Shown here: positions 32,668-42,487 of the stretch, one piece after another | Layout: every line of letters starts with the position of its first letter | Numbering within the stretch: position 1 is the first letter of the stretch | From: Lithodes maja | Lineage: Eukaryota; Arthropoda; Malacostraca; Decapoda; Lithodidae | Reading direction: 5' to 3' | Assembly: GCA_037953745.1 (NCBI GenBank) | Contig: JBAKBP010003196.1 | Coordinates: forward strand, 94,390-158,389 | DNA length: 64,000 bases | The notes under the pieces: model-generated | What the model was told of the DNA's origin: nothing | Databases searched by the model: none | The model's input: the letters and a program-made list of their open reading frames with translations, nothing else | Translations under genes and position numbers: made by a program

Positions 32668-32974
32668 TTAATGCAATACCTTGATAATTATAATTAGATT
32701 ATATAGCTATCAGACATGGATCAGGAAAACGATCTCTATAAACAACTGGATGGCTCATTACTCACATCTTTTAAAACTGCAACAACCACTCCTTTTTCTA
32801 CTGGAAGTGCATATGGAGCAAAAATCATGTTCTACTAAATTTGACATTAGAAGTAATAATGTAAAACTTGCAAAATTAACAAACCAAAACGAGGACAAGA
32901 CAATATAAATAAGTAACACCCCATTCTTAACACTAATCATCAATTACAAACTCCAATGTACTTGAATAAACTAA

Positions 32975-33300
32975 TGAAAGCATATGGTCCTCCCGGGATT
33001 CAAACTCGGGACACCACACCCAGAACATAAGCACCTAAACCATTACACCACCAACACAGTTAAAGGTTGAGTACACGATCACGATTAATATCCATTTTCG
33101 AATTTTGGATATCAATCTAATCATGTACTGTACTCAAACCCAACTGCATTATGGAAAGCGTAATGTTTTAGTGAGAGGAAAGAACAATGAATGGGGCCAA
33201 GATCACTAAGGACCGGCCTCGCTATACAAGTTCCTGAACCAATAAAAATAAGTAACAAAGGTAAAGCAAAAGAACTAATCAAAATCGCTATGTGGAACAC
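32975..33300 (-). mobile_element. tRNA-derived SINE remnant
   Basis: On the minus strand, GGTGGTGTAATGGTTTAGG (box A-like) and GAGTTTGAATCCC (box B-like) at about 32995-33060 resemble a tRNA, followed by CATATGCTTTCATTA as in the SINEs at 42945 and 45888. The adjoining 33070-33290 resembles 43080-43240 on the other strand (shared GCGAGGCCGGTC, CTTTCCTCTCACT, CATGATTAGATT). Confidence 0.6.
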
Positions 33301-33689
33301 GCTTAACATTTTACAAAAAAAAAACGGACATTATAAAGGTTGTGGTTTATTATTCTATCAGGAATTATACTATTCTAGGCTTGATAGCATTATTTCCACA
33401 TAGGGATTTTGTTAAGTTCTTTTGCCTTTATATTGTGTCGTCCCTGTTTTGGTTTGTTTATTTTGCAAGTTTTACATTATAAATTCTATCAGAAATCAAT
33501 ACTAAGCACTTTTATACCACTCCCAATTGATATCCGGCAGCTTCAATTGTTTACATAGCGGATGCAAGCGATGAGCCTTTCAGATTGTTGTAGTGGAGCT
33601 CCGTGATCAGGACAGGTGACAGGGATCAGAAGGCTTACATACAATTATATGGTACAGTATTGGTAAACATTGATCTACCCGTCAATCAT

Positions 33690-34150
33690 GTATGTATATA
33701 CTCGGACACATACCCCATTGCTGGGGGTGGCCGACACGAGACAGAACCCAAACAGAAACAACATTTAAAGTTCCTATTCTCAGGGTCCGGGACTACTTTC
33801 GCGTTCCCTCGCCTGTTGCTCTGTCTCGTCGAGTAGGAGAAATATACAAGGGGAGGAGGATTCCTAGCCCCCAGAAGGAAAAGCAGGACAGTAAAAGAGA
33901 CAGACAGAAACAGCTAATGTTGGGTAGAGGATGCCAAACCTCACTCTGGATCATAAGTAATGTGATTGAATCAGAATCTTTACAAATATTTGAGCGAAAT
34001 TTAGACAAGGCATGGAGTAGACAAGATCTATTTTATAATTATTCAGTATGATAAAATTGTATTGACTGCCACAGCCACCACTTTTGGGGCGGGTCCCGAG
34101 CTGGATACACAGGCCTAAGAAGGCCTCTTCCAGAACGTCTAATGTAAGAT
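33690..34150 (+). mobile_element. LINE C-terminal remnant
   Basis: The segment near 33960-34050 encodes NVIESESLQIFERNLDKAW then SRQDLFYNY and a stop, resembling the final segment of CR1/jockey-type LINE proteins. The rest is not alignable by eye. Low confidence; it may be an old LINE end. Confidence 0.35.
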
Positions 34151-35074
34151 ACTGTAAGAATAACTTTTAAAAGTCTATAACACACAAAATATCAATATCA
34201 AAACAAAACAATGTAACTAGTTTGTCAATATAGCAATGACTTGTTTGCTTTCTTTTTATACTCCAGTTCCAATTTAATAATTTAATTTATATATTACTGT
34301 ATTCCTTCATATCACTACCGGTACTAAAGCATTATCGTAGTGCAGTCAGCGTTTGTATAATGCAGGAATATTGTCCCAAGAAAGATGGCTATGGATGGAT
34401 GGATGGATAAATTAAAATGTAAAACTTGCAAACTAAAAAAATTGATAGATATAGATTTAAGTTAATATTATCCAATTTCTAGTACTCCTTTCTATTCTTA
34501 GAATAGAATTAGTTAATTATTGCATTCATAAAATACCAAGTTTGACAAAGAAACAGTACTGTACTGACGAGTTAATCTATAACCGGTAAAATGGGAGAGT
34601 TGAGCAATGAAAACTAGTAACCTGTTTGTCAGTACAAGTGACATTATAATTTTATATACTGTACTTAACCCTATCTAATCCCGGGATAGTGTTTTTGGAC
34701 TACTCCTGCTTTACCCTACTAGTTTGGTAATTTGAAGACACTTCACCCCATTAGTTTGTGATTAATATACTGATTATAAGATATTTTGATTCATTCAGGT
34801 GTCAATATATATTTTGGGCAAGCAATAGCGGGCCTGTAACTTATGAAAAATCGGCCTTTGGCTTGGACCTTTTTTCTACTAAAAAATGTACAAATATTGC
34901 TTGGAGAGCTATCTTCTTAGTTTAGGGAGCAACTAAAAAGAAGTTGCTCAAAAATTGCAAAATACAATCAAAACTATCACTAACAACTTGAAAACACCAC
35001 AATAACTGTCCCAGATGTTAGATGGGCTAGTGTTAAATAATTTGCTTACATTTGTATTTTGGAGGCTCTTGTTC
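34151..35074. other. AT-rich sequence without recognised genes
   Basis: No convincing coding frame. Contains a GGAT microsatellite at about 34390-34408 and a TTAACCC.ATCCCGGGAT motif near 34667 that resembles a TTAA-element end but has no matching partner. Confidence 0.5.
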
Positions 35075-35078
35075 TTAA

Positions 35079-35909
35079 CCCATTAAGCGCATGCAGGGTG
35101 TAGTGAACACCACAGTTCTGGGCGGCAATATTAGGCTCCATTCCTGCCTATAATCGTCATTTTACGATAAATATCGTTATTACTTATTCATATGCGCCTA
35201 TTTTACCTTTAATATGAAGATAGATGTGCTGGAAAGTGTGAAAAGGAACAACTTGAGATGGTTCGGCCATATGGAACGTATGGAAAGCGAGAGAATGACT
35301 AAGAGGGTGTACGAGAGCGAGGTGGAGGGACAGAGGGGGGAGAGGTAGACCGAATATGAGGTGGAAGGATGGAGTGAGGAACTACATGAACGAAGGCGGT
35401 GCTGGTTGGGGGGAGGGGCGTCGACTGACTGGGGACAGAGGTGCATGGGGGCGGTTCGTTCGTGGCCACCCCTTCGGGGATCACGGCGTCAGGCAATAGA
35501 TAGATAGATAGATGAAGATAGTAACCTGTAACAATAATATAACAACAAGTGGGAATATAATTTTTCTGGTCAAAATCGCGAATTGTTAGCGAGCAGTTCA
35601 TTCATCAAGTGTGAGCCAGCTGGCCTCACACCCTCTTCTCTCGAGGGTTGAAGCAGTACTGAGGTACTCCCTCACACTCCCCCAGTCTCTACACACATGA
35701 CCAGGGCCTAGGATCGGTTTGGAGATGTTTACACAAAAATATACCAATGAATAAGGGAATAACAGGGAAAATAGGTGATAATTGAAGGGGGGGGGGGGGA
35801 GAGAGGATGTGGAGAAGTGATATGAGGTATGGAGGAAAAAAAAAAAAAAACACACAACAAAAAAAGTGCTACTGGGGCCTTTTAAAATGTTTTTTTTAGG
35901 CCTTCCCTC
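35079..35909 (-). mobile_element. TTAA MITE (family B, copy 1) split by an RTE fragment
   Basis: Lies between TTAA at 35075-35078 and 35910-35913. Its right TTAA is shared with the next copy, which lies in the opposite orientation. Internal blocks (AACAATAATATAACAACAAGTG, ATAGGTGATAATTGAAG) match the other family members on the reverse strand. Interrupted at 35224-35511. Non-coding. Confidence 0.75.
35224..35511 (+). mobile_element. RTE-like LINE 3' fragment with TSD
   Basis: Last approximately 290 bp of the RTE family, encoding the LRWFGHMERM block and ending in GATA repeats. The duplication ATGAAGATAG is at 35214-35223 and 35512-35521. One extra G near 35340 breaks the frame. Extreme 5' truncation typical of LINE integration. 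Confidence 0.9.
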
Positions 35910-35913
35910 TTAA

Positions 35914-36473
35914 CCCATAAACGGCTGCAAAGCTCATAAGAGGGAGGCCTAAAAAAACATTTAAACAGCCCCAGTAGCACTAAACAATTTTTTTTTTCCC
36001 CTATACCTCATATCACTCCACCACATCCCCTCCTTCCTCCCTTTCCCCTCCCCCTTCAATTATCACCTATTTTCCCTGTTATTCCCTAATTCGTTGGTAT
36101 ATTTTTGTGCTAACATTAGCAAACTGTGTGGGGGATGTGCATACGTGCCTAGCGGGTGTGTTACACAACCGAGTGTGTGTATGAGTAGGCTCAGTGTGGC
36201 TTGAGGCCTCATGGAGGGAGGGGTTGCCTCAATTTTCTCCATAATTCATGAATGGGCTGGTCCATCTATATTCGCGATTTTGACCAGAAAAATTATATTT
36301 TCACTTGTTTTATTGTTGTTACAGGTTACTATCTTCATAGTGAAGGTAAAATAGGCTCATATGAATAAGTAATAACGATATTTATCGTAAAATGACGATT
36401 ATAGGCCTGAATAGAGCCAATATGCTCGCCCATGGGGAGCTAGTTCAATACCCCCCCCCTCGCCGTTGCCGAG
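35914..36473 (+). mobile_element. TTAA MITE (family B, copy 2)
   Basis: 560-bp element between TTAA at 35910-35913 and 36474-36477. The left end CCCATAAACGGCTGC and the outer end of copy 1 (CCCATTAAGCGCATGC) look like versions of one terminal inverted repeat. Contains CCCTGTTATTCCCT and TTTTATTGTTGTTACAGG as in family A. Non-coding. Confidence 0.75.
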
Positions 36474-36512
36474 TTAAGAGCTTTCTCACCGTCACCCAGT
36501 AAAACCTCTTAA

Positions 36513-37111
36513 CCCGGCAAGTGCGGGAAGACTCTTAAGAGTTTCCCCGGGCAACTGCGGGAAGACTCTTAAGATCCTGGGCCTAAAAAAATCCATTTAA
36601 AACACCCCCCCCAATTTTTTTTTTTTTTTTTTTTTTTTTTTGCCCCTGGGCCATGCCAAATATCACTCCTCCACATCCCCTCCTTCCCCACTTCAGTTAT
36701 CACCTATTTTCCCTATTATTCCCTTATTCTGTGGTCTATTTTCGTGCTAACATTAGCGAGTTGGTAACAGGGCGTTGTCATCACTGTTACCAAGCGTGGG
36801 AAAGAGCGAGAGAGAGACTATTGCGTAACAGTGTCTCTCCAGACAAGGGGAGGGGAGGAGGGGAGGGAGGTTGCCTCAGCCATACATTATGTAACTCCCG
36901 GACTGTATCGCCGATTTTGACCATCCAAACGCTGTTTCCACTTGTTTTATTGCTGTAACAGGTTAATACCTTTATAATCAACCTAAAATAGGTGCATATG
37001 GATAAATATTAATGCTATTTATGGTAAAATAACTATGTTAGTGATGGGAACAGCTCAAATATGTGCGCACAGGCGTGTGGTGTCTCATACCCCCCATGCG
37101 CACGTCTTAGG
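36513..37111 (+). mobile_element. TTAA MITE (family A, copy 2)
   Basis: Flanked by TTAA at 36509-36512 and 37112-37115. Matches the 8897-9437 part of copy 1 closely (GCCCCTGGGCCATGC, CATACATTATGTAACTCCCG, CCATGCGCAC). The left end carries a tandem duplication of the GCGGGAAGACTCTTAAGA block. Non-coding. Confidence 0.8.
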
Positions 37112-37115
37112 TTAA

Positions 37116-37435
37116 GAGTGTTCGCACCGTTCCCGGGTTAAGCCGTCTGAAGTGGTAATATGCCTTACATTTGTATTTTTGAGACTCTTGATTTTCTTGA
37201 ACTATTTAAAGTGGAAATTTTCTTACATTTGTAGTTTGGAGGCTCTTGATGTTCTTGAGGTCTGTCTGAACTGGACCTGTTTGTGAGTGCTGGTGGCCAC
37301 TTCATTTTCGGAGTTGGACAGGTTACTGTCACTGCACATTGACGCTGAATCTTGCTCGTCTCTGTTAAAGGTTAAGTAAAATCATCAATTCACTTCCATT
37401 TCACCATTAACATACAAGTCTATCTAAAACTACTA
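37116..37435. other. Sequence without recognised genes
   Basis: Contains two imperfect copies of CTTACATTTGTA followed by GGAGGCTCTTG or GAGACTCTTG (37163, 37222), also present at 35046 to the left of the MITE cluster, so the MITEs landed in an existing repeat. No coding frame. Confidence 0.45.
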
Positions 37436-37881
37436 GTTGTTGTTGTTGTTGTTCCCTAAGCTGCCTGGCCGAACAGCCTCGAGTCCCTGAGGAAGGCCAT
37501 GGCCACGATCAGGCTTTCCCACAGAGCTCTCATTGAGTGTAGATTGTGTTGTTGGCGTAAGTGGTTGTGTGAAATGCAGTCTTCTATGATGTGTTTAATG
37601 GTATGGGGTGCTGTGTTACATCCCGGGCAGGCGTCGACAACGGAGTCATCCAGTCTCTTCTGATAACTCAGGAGAGCTGGATGGTGTCCGCATCTCAGCC
37701 TGGCCAGGTGGACTCTGTCCTCGCGAAGAAGGGAGGATTCGAAAGGATGGATTTCGGTAGGTCGTGCTTGCAGCTGCGTGTTGTCTGTGAGTGAGTGGAT
37801 GGATCGGCGAGAGATATGAGTATGGATGTGCTTCTGGAAGTTGGTTCGGGGTGGGCAGGGAGGGAGAAAGGACAGTACTAC
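37436..37881 (-). mobile_element. LINE-N 3' fragment
   Basis: Same LINE as 47749-48948, on the minus strand. It begins with the GTT-repeat tail at 37436-37452 and CCCTAAGCTGCCTGGCCGAA, and encodes DACPGCNTAPHTIKHI and the GLFGQAA terminus in pieces. It ends near 37881 at a foldback DNA element. Confidence 0.85.
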
Positions 37882-37883
37882 TA

Positions 37884-38861
37884 CAGTAAAAGTCCGTTAA
37901 TCCGACGACCGATGATTCGAATCTCCCAATAGTCCGAATTTTTCAATTTGAGGCCAAATCCGAATTCTCCCAATGGTCCGAATTTCAAGAAGTCCCAAAG
38001 TCCCCTTTTTGAGGCATTAGGCCACTCAAATGACACATAATGGAGCACACACATATCATATGTTCATGAATTCACTTTAAAAGTTTACCATTGTCATTGT
38101 AGCCTATTACCTACTTCAAAACATTCAGATTAATGGTCAAAGGAAGCTACTGATATAAACTTAAACACCTTCTTCTTCTTCTTCTTCTTCCACATCGTCT
38201 GCTAGAGAGTTTGTTTTGCTCTTGAACGCATCCTTGGGACGCTCCGATGCGCTACTGGCTTGCACCGCATTTTCTGCAAGCACATTCAGTCTTGAGCTTG
38301 AAAATGCACCTTTGGATGTATTAGCCTTGAGCTTGAAAACGCACCTTTGGACGTTCCGATACGCTACTACAGTATTTATAGTTCAGTGATCGGAGCGTCC
38401 CAAGGGTGCTTTCAAGACAACAAGACAAGGGTGCTTTCAATACAATATAATATAACAGAGCACATCACAAAAGGAAAATCACAAAAGGAAAATTACAAGA
38501 ACTTCTCAGGGAGGTGCCGTTGTTAAGGCATTACTTCCCGAACCACATCTGATCTTAAAGAGCAAGACAAACTCGCTAGTTGACGGAAGAAGAAGAAGAC
38601 GTTTATATCAGCAGATTCCTTTGACCATTAATCTGAATGTTTTGAAGTAGGTAATAGGCTACAATGACAATGGTAAACTTTTGAAGTGATTTCATGAACA
38701 TATGATATGTGTGTGTGCACCATTGTGTCATTTGGGTGGCCTAATGTCTCGATGTTTTCATCATACACAGGTTCATAGGGGTAAAGTCCGATAATCCGAA
38801 AAATCCACTAATCCGAACGAGGGCCGGTCCGCTGCCCTTCGGATTAACGGAAGTTTACTGT
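37884..38861 (+). mobile_element. Foldback pogo/Tigger-like DNA element, copy 1
   Basis: 978 bp, flanked by TA (37882-37883, 38862-38863). The termini CAGTAAAAGTCCGTTAATCC and CAGTAAACTTCCGTTAATCC (reversed) resemble pogo-group ends. The homology is not confined to the tips: blocks such as CCTACTTCAAAACATTCAG at 38111 recur inverted at 38634-38652, so much of each half pairs with the other. No transposase. Second copy at 46802-47732 in the opposite orientation. Confidence 0.83.
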
Positions 38862-38913
38862 ACTACTAAAACTACTAGTACTGTAATACAGTATTAATGA
38901 TGTTAATATTAAT

Positions 38914-38915
38914 AC

Positions 38916-38979
<64 letters not shown>
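38914..38979. repeat. TA microsatellite
   Basis: About 65 bp of alternating TA with occasional C (acatatatatacatat). Confidence 0.9.
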
Positions 38980-38981
<2 letters not shown>

Positions 38982-39120
38982 TATATTTTTAATACTGCTA
39001 TTTTAGGAGAAGCAGGTTCTTGTTGATTCAGTGCCTGATTTTATCACTAACTGGGTGGGAGGTATTCCTGTGGTGTCTTCCCCGAGAGTAATTATACAGT
39101 ATATACATACATTATATGGA

Positions 39121-39466
39121 GCACTAAGTCTTTAAATTTTAAAGACTTAGTGCTCCACACAAAGTGCAGTTCCAGCCTCGCATCCTAATGAAGGCACTCC
39201 AGTTCTCTGCTCAATAGGTGGCATTCTGAGAGTGAGGGTCTGAGTCTGGAGGGTGAGACAGTGAAGCACTTGAACGAAGCAACCAGCGGCTTCAGAGATG
39301 GAGCTGCTTTGAGCCATGAATGGATGCTTCACATGTCTCACTCTCCAGACTGGAACGAGACCTCACAAGCTTCACCGTGTTGAGCGGTGGATTGTAAGGG
39401 CTCTCAGCCTATGCCCGAGAGGGAGTAGTTGGGAAAAAAAAAAAAGGCAGCCCTGTTCAGAGCTGC
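39121..39466 (-). mobile_element. 3' end of the zinc-finger RTE family with insertion
   Basis: Shares AGTGCTCCACACAAAGTG with 21789 and GCAGCCCTGTTCAGAGCTGCCTC with 21825-21849, but about 280 bp including an A run lie between. A 16-bp-arm inverted repeat opens it at 39121-39153 (GCACTAAGTCTTTAAA and its complement). Confidence 0.55.
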
Positions 39467-39476
39467 CTCAATTGTC

Positions 39477-39773
39477 TATCTATTGCCGGACGCCGTGATC
39501 CCCGAAGAGGTAGCCACAAACGAAACGCCCCTATACACCTCTGTCCCCAGTCAGTTAACGCCCCTCCTCCCATCCAGCACCGTTTTCACGCATACACTTC
39601 TTAACTCTATTCTTCCACCTATCACTCGGTGTACCTCTCCCTCTCTGTCCTTCCACCTCACTCTCGTACACTCTCTTAGTCATTCTCTCGCTTCCCATAC
39701 GTTCCACATGGCCGAACCATCTCAAAGTGTTCCTTTTCAAACTTTCTAGCACATCTACATCCACACCACACCT
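39477..39773 (-). mobile_element. Diverged RTE-like LINE 3' fragment with TSD
   Basis: Encodes LKRNTLRWFGHVERMGSER and the C-terminus of the RTE family with several differences from the young copies (CMRENGAGWEEGR). The duplication CTCAATTGTC is at 39467-39476 and 39774-39783. Inserted into the preceding LINE end, which resumes at 39784. Confidence 0.85.
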
Positions 39774-39783
39774 CTCAATTGTC

Positions 39784-39937
39784 AGGTTATTAAATTAAAG
39801 ATAAAATTGTATGGTCTGATCCCAAGTCTTTCTTGGTCTACCCCACGTTCACAGACTTGCATCTTTTCACCTAACTTAGCTCATCTATCCTCTCCACATG
39901 CCAAAACCATCCAAGCCTACTTGTACGCATCTCATAG
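39784..39937 (-). mobile_element. Zinc-finger RTE family fragment (continued)
   Basis: Reads TTTCACCTAACTTAGCTCAT and CCTCTCCACATGCCAAAACC, matching 21955-22005 with decay; on the minus strand this is the GHVERM-DELS-WVK region. 5' end lost at the inverted repeat near 39938. Confidence 0.65.
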
Positions 39938-40003
39938 CTTCTTCAGGTCACAGAGTGACCTGAAGAAGCTATCTGCAAAACGTTGTCAATAAAGTGCTCC
40001 TCC
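39938..40003 (+). ncRNA. Possible degenerate hammerhead-like end of a Penelope-like element
   Basis: A 16-bp inverted repeat (AGCTTCTTCAGGTCAC and its complement, 39938-39972) is followed by ACCTGAAGAAGCTATCTGC, AAAACGTTGTC and AATAAA. The CTGAAGA and (G)AAACG pieces resemble the conserved cores of hammerhead ribozymes found at the ends of Penelope-like elements. The second core has A where G is expected, so it would not be active. No associated RT is present. Confidence 0.35.
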
Positions 40004-40014
40004 TGGAATGGTGT

Positions 40015-40190
40015 AGTAGCAGTCGTTCCCTAAGCTGCCAGGCCGAACAGCCCCACGCTCCGAAGGTCAAGACCGGGTTTTCCCACATGGCTCTCAAGGA
40101 ATGTATATTGTGTTGTTGGCCTAAATGGTTGTGTGCTATGCAGTCTTCCATAATGTGTTTGATAGTATGCGGTGTTGTGTACTTCCTCGA
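40015..40190 (-). mobile_element. Diverged LINE-N 3' fragment
   Basis: Encodes EDCIAHNHLGQQHNIHSLRAM on the minus strand, matching EDCISHNHLRQQHNLHSMRA at the end of the 47749-48948 LINE. The 3' end GTTCCCTAAGCTGCCAGGCC is conserved while the repeat tail is lost. Older copy. Confidence 0.8.
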
Positions 40191-40234
40191 ATGGTGTATA
40201 TATTTATTCTGTCAACTATTTAAAAGTTAATTTA

Positions 40235-40635
40235 ACATTCTAGATTTCTCCTTCCGTATCCATTTCCTCCATGCATACCCTCATACCCATTGGCACATGC
40301 CCATTAAGGTCACCACCTAATACTGTAGTATCATTCTCAGAGGCCCGAAACGACACTAATCAGGTCGTTCCAAAATTCCTCGTTCCGTTCTCTACTCAAA
40401 CCAACCTGTGCAGTCATCACATTCAAAATTCTTTCACCAACTTTCAGTTTGAATATAATTAATCTTCAATTTACTCTCTTGACCTCAAGCACACTCTTCT
40501 CCCACTCCTCGACAACCATAACACCTACTCATCCTTTCGCATTTCCAGACTGGTTTCGTATTCAAACCAGTAAACCTTCTGTGGAGTTGGCTTGCCAGTC
40601 AAGTGCCTTACTGATGTTACCAACCAATCTGGCTT
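40235..40635 (-). pseudogene. RTE-type endonuclease fragment
   Basis: Minus-strand translation in two frames gives FKLKVGERILNVMTA, QVGLSRERNEEFWNDL and, after a one-base shift, ENDTTVLGGDLNGHVP; GDLNGH is the endonuclease Asp-Asn motif. Further upstream VMVVEEWEKSVLEVKRV is recognisable. It is only the endonuclease part of an old RTE-type LINE; no RT follows. Confidence 0.7.
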
Positions 40636-40800
40636 AATATGCATGTGATAATTAATAATTCATTAAAGTAAATTATAGTGGACTTTGCAATGACACCATG
40701 AATGCAAAAACAAGTTTTTGTTCATTTTTGTATGCATTCCAGTGGCCTCTCACCCAGTCTTATTAGGCTATATGATCAAAAGGAGATGGCTTGAGAAATG

Positions 40801-40945
40801 CTAAACAATAAATCATTTTTGCTTCTTGGTGTTGCAACAAAATATGCCTAAAGCAAGCAGATTTTTTGCATTTCTTGCTAAACAATAAATAATTTTTGCT
40901 TCTTGGTGTTGCAACAAAATATGCCTAAAGCAAGCAGATTTTCTA
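40801..40945. repeat. 77-bp tandem duplication
   Basis: The segment starting CTAAACAATAAAT at 40801 is repeated at 40878 (CTTCTTGGTGTTGCAACAAA, ATGCCTAAAGCAAGCAGATT) with one substitution. Non-coding, just downstream of the last citron exon seen. Confidence 0.9.
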
Positions 40946-41012
40946 TGACCATAATAACTTTGCTATCTAAGGATGTGAGAGGGAAGCACTACTGCATAGT
41001 TTAAGTACCCAC

Positions 41013-41154
41013 CGTCTGAGAGAGAAGGAAGGTAGAGACCCCCAGGTAGAGTTGAGCTCCATGTCCTCAGGGAAGTGAGCCAATACCTGCACAACCTCCA
41101 ACTTGTCTCTATTCTTACACAGCACTAGGATGCCCTCAGATTTATCATTACAAC
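41013..41154 (-). CDS. CIT: Citron kinase-like, CNH-domain exon (most 3' seen)
   Basis: Exon with acceptor TTTGTTTACAG before it (41155-41165) and a candidate donor ACG|GTGGGT at 41012-41013. Phase 1 entry agrees with the previous exon: ATT G + GT gives Ile-Gly. It encodes GCNDKSEGILVLCKNRDKLE, then VVQVLAHFPEDMELN, the CNH region after the PRYIG motif. If the donor is unused the frame continues to a stop at 40967 (RRWVLKLCSSASLSHP), so this could be the last exon. Citron Rho-interacting kinase acts at the cleavage furrow and midbody in cytokinesis. No frame breaks. Confidence 0.8.
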
Positions 41155-41871
41155 CTGTAAACAAACCAAATATTACACTACCAATACACAGAAAAGCTCA
41201 ACCATTATATTCTCATCCTGTTTATTTTTCCAAATAAATAATATAATACCTAGCTCAGATTTAAAAGCTCTTGTGTGGTCGGCCAACCTTATGTTAGCAC
41301 TCGACTCATAACTGAGAGCTCAATTTTGATGCCCGAGCAGGGTAAAACAGACGTTCTGGTGCTAGTGAACATCTGTGGTAACCTGATTACCTATAATATC
41401 TCCTGTATACCAGGCAGTTATGGTGATTTCTTGTTACTGCCTTATTGTAGCATGGTTAAAGCTGGTGTGGTGCAATTTTGCCAGGTGCAAGTGCTTCAGG
41501 GGGACTTTGTTGAGTCTTGCTAAGACTGTTAGAGCTATACCGTACCAACATCGGCCACTGTGATGACATGATGGAGCTGTGTATTGGCAAGTCGTTATTG
41601 TACTGTACTATATAGAGACTAAAACCACGCTCTCTGTGGAAGAAGCGGTCTTTAAACTTGTATGTATTTCAAACCTCAAAACCGCATTTTTTTTTTATAT
41701 TTTCACGTTTTCAAGGTTCGAACTTGGGGGTTCGTTCTCCGATTTTGGGTCCCTTACTGCAAAGTTTCATTTTCGTGTCAAGTCCAGATCTACTGTAGTC
41801 TATGACTAAGACTATACTAACCAGTCTAGAGAGAGTGATGATATATTCAAAGAGACATGCTACAGTACTAA

Positions 41872-42012
41872 CAAAATATCTCTGGTCATGAAGTGTAGTT
41901 ATGGCGACCCTGACACCCACAGTGGTTTTAGAGTCAGTCACCATCAGCCTTGGGGGATACCCAGGTGAAGCTGTCTGCCTGGATCTCTACAACCTCTATG
42001 GTGGTAGTGGTT
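41872..42012 (-). pseudogene. Decayed duplicate of the citron 42317-42487 exon
   Basis: On the minus strand it encodes TIEVVEIQADSFTWVSPKAD, nearly identical to the corresponding part of exon 42317-42487, then hits TGA and TAA where the good exon has Ser-Asp-Ser. DNA similarity continues to CATGACCAGAGATATTTTG|TTAG, including the region of the donor site. The upstream part (acceptor and YRAPLLYVV) is replaced by a CCACCACTACC-type repeat. This points to an internal exon duplication that decayed. Confidence 0.8.
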
Positions 42013-42089
42013 GTAGGGATGGTAGTCTTAGTGATGAAGGCAGTGTTGGTGGTGATGATGAGTGTGGTAGTATTGGAAATGATGATGGC

Positions 42090-42278
42090 GATGGGCCATG
42101 GCATGGTCGGTGGCGCGTCTGACTGCTGATCGAAGGGTCGGCAGTTCAATCCCACGCCGTGCCATTGGTAGACAGCAAAAGATTAAGCAGCTCGGTCTAG
42201 CGATTCTTGACAAATGCCCAGTAAAGTCGCTATAACAAGGGCACGTTCTAGTCCTGCCAATCAAGGGAGTGCACTGTG
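42090..42278 (+). mobile_element. tRNA-derived SINE
   Basis: Opens with a tRNA-like head, GGCATGGTCGGTGGCGCG (box A-like) and GGCAGTTCAATCCC (box B) with pairing ends GGCATGG / CCGTGCC, followed by an unrelated body (ACAGCAAAAGATTAAGCAGC, GTCGCTATAACAAGGGCACG). Single copy here. Not counted as a functional tRNA because of the fused body and imperfect stems. Confidence 0.65.
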
Positions 42279-42316
42279 TTAAAAACTGCATCATCATACT
42301 AAGAAACACTACTAAC

Positions 42317-42487
42317 CAATATATCTTGGGTCGTGTATTGTGGTTGTGGCGGCCCTGACAGCCACAGCGGCCTCCGAGTCAGAGTCACCACCAGCCTCGG
42401 GGGAAACACGAGTGAAGCTGTCTGCCTGGATCTCCACAACCTCTATGGCGCTTTGGTGGACCACGTACAACAACGGGGCTCGGTACA
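42317..42487 (-). CDS. CIT: Citron kinase-like, CNH-domain exon
   Basis: 171-nt exon, acceptor TCCTTGCAG before 42487 and donor GTTAGT after 42317. It encodes YRAPLLYVVHQSAIEVVEIQ, then an Asp/Ser-rich loop and TIHDPRYIG. The citron CNH domain has YREPYLFVTHFNSLEVIEI and NPRYLG at the same points, which identifies the gene. Entry and exit are both phase 1, compatible with 49089-49215 and 41013-41154. The Ser/Asp insertion between the two conserved blocks is longer than in vertebrate citron. No stops. Confidence 0.9.

Noticed and set aside
39121..39153. Rho-independent terminator-like hairpin
   Set aside because: Eukaryotic LINE 3' end context; AT-rich palindrome probably formed by insertion or mutation at the LINE tail.
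41275..41523. 82-residue plus-strand frame in the citron region
   Set aside because: No recognisable domain, intronic position and antisense to the gene; it resembles no repeat I know.
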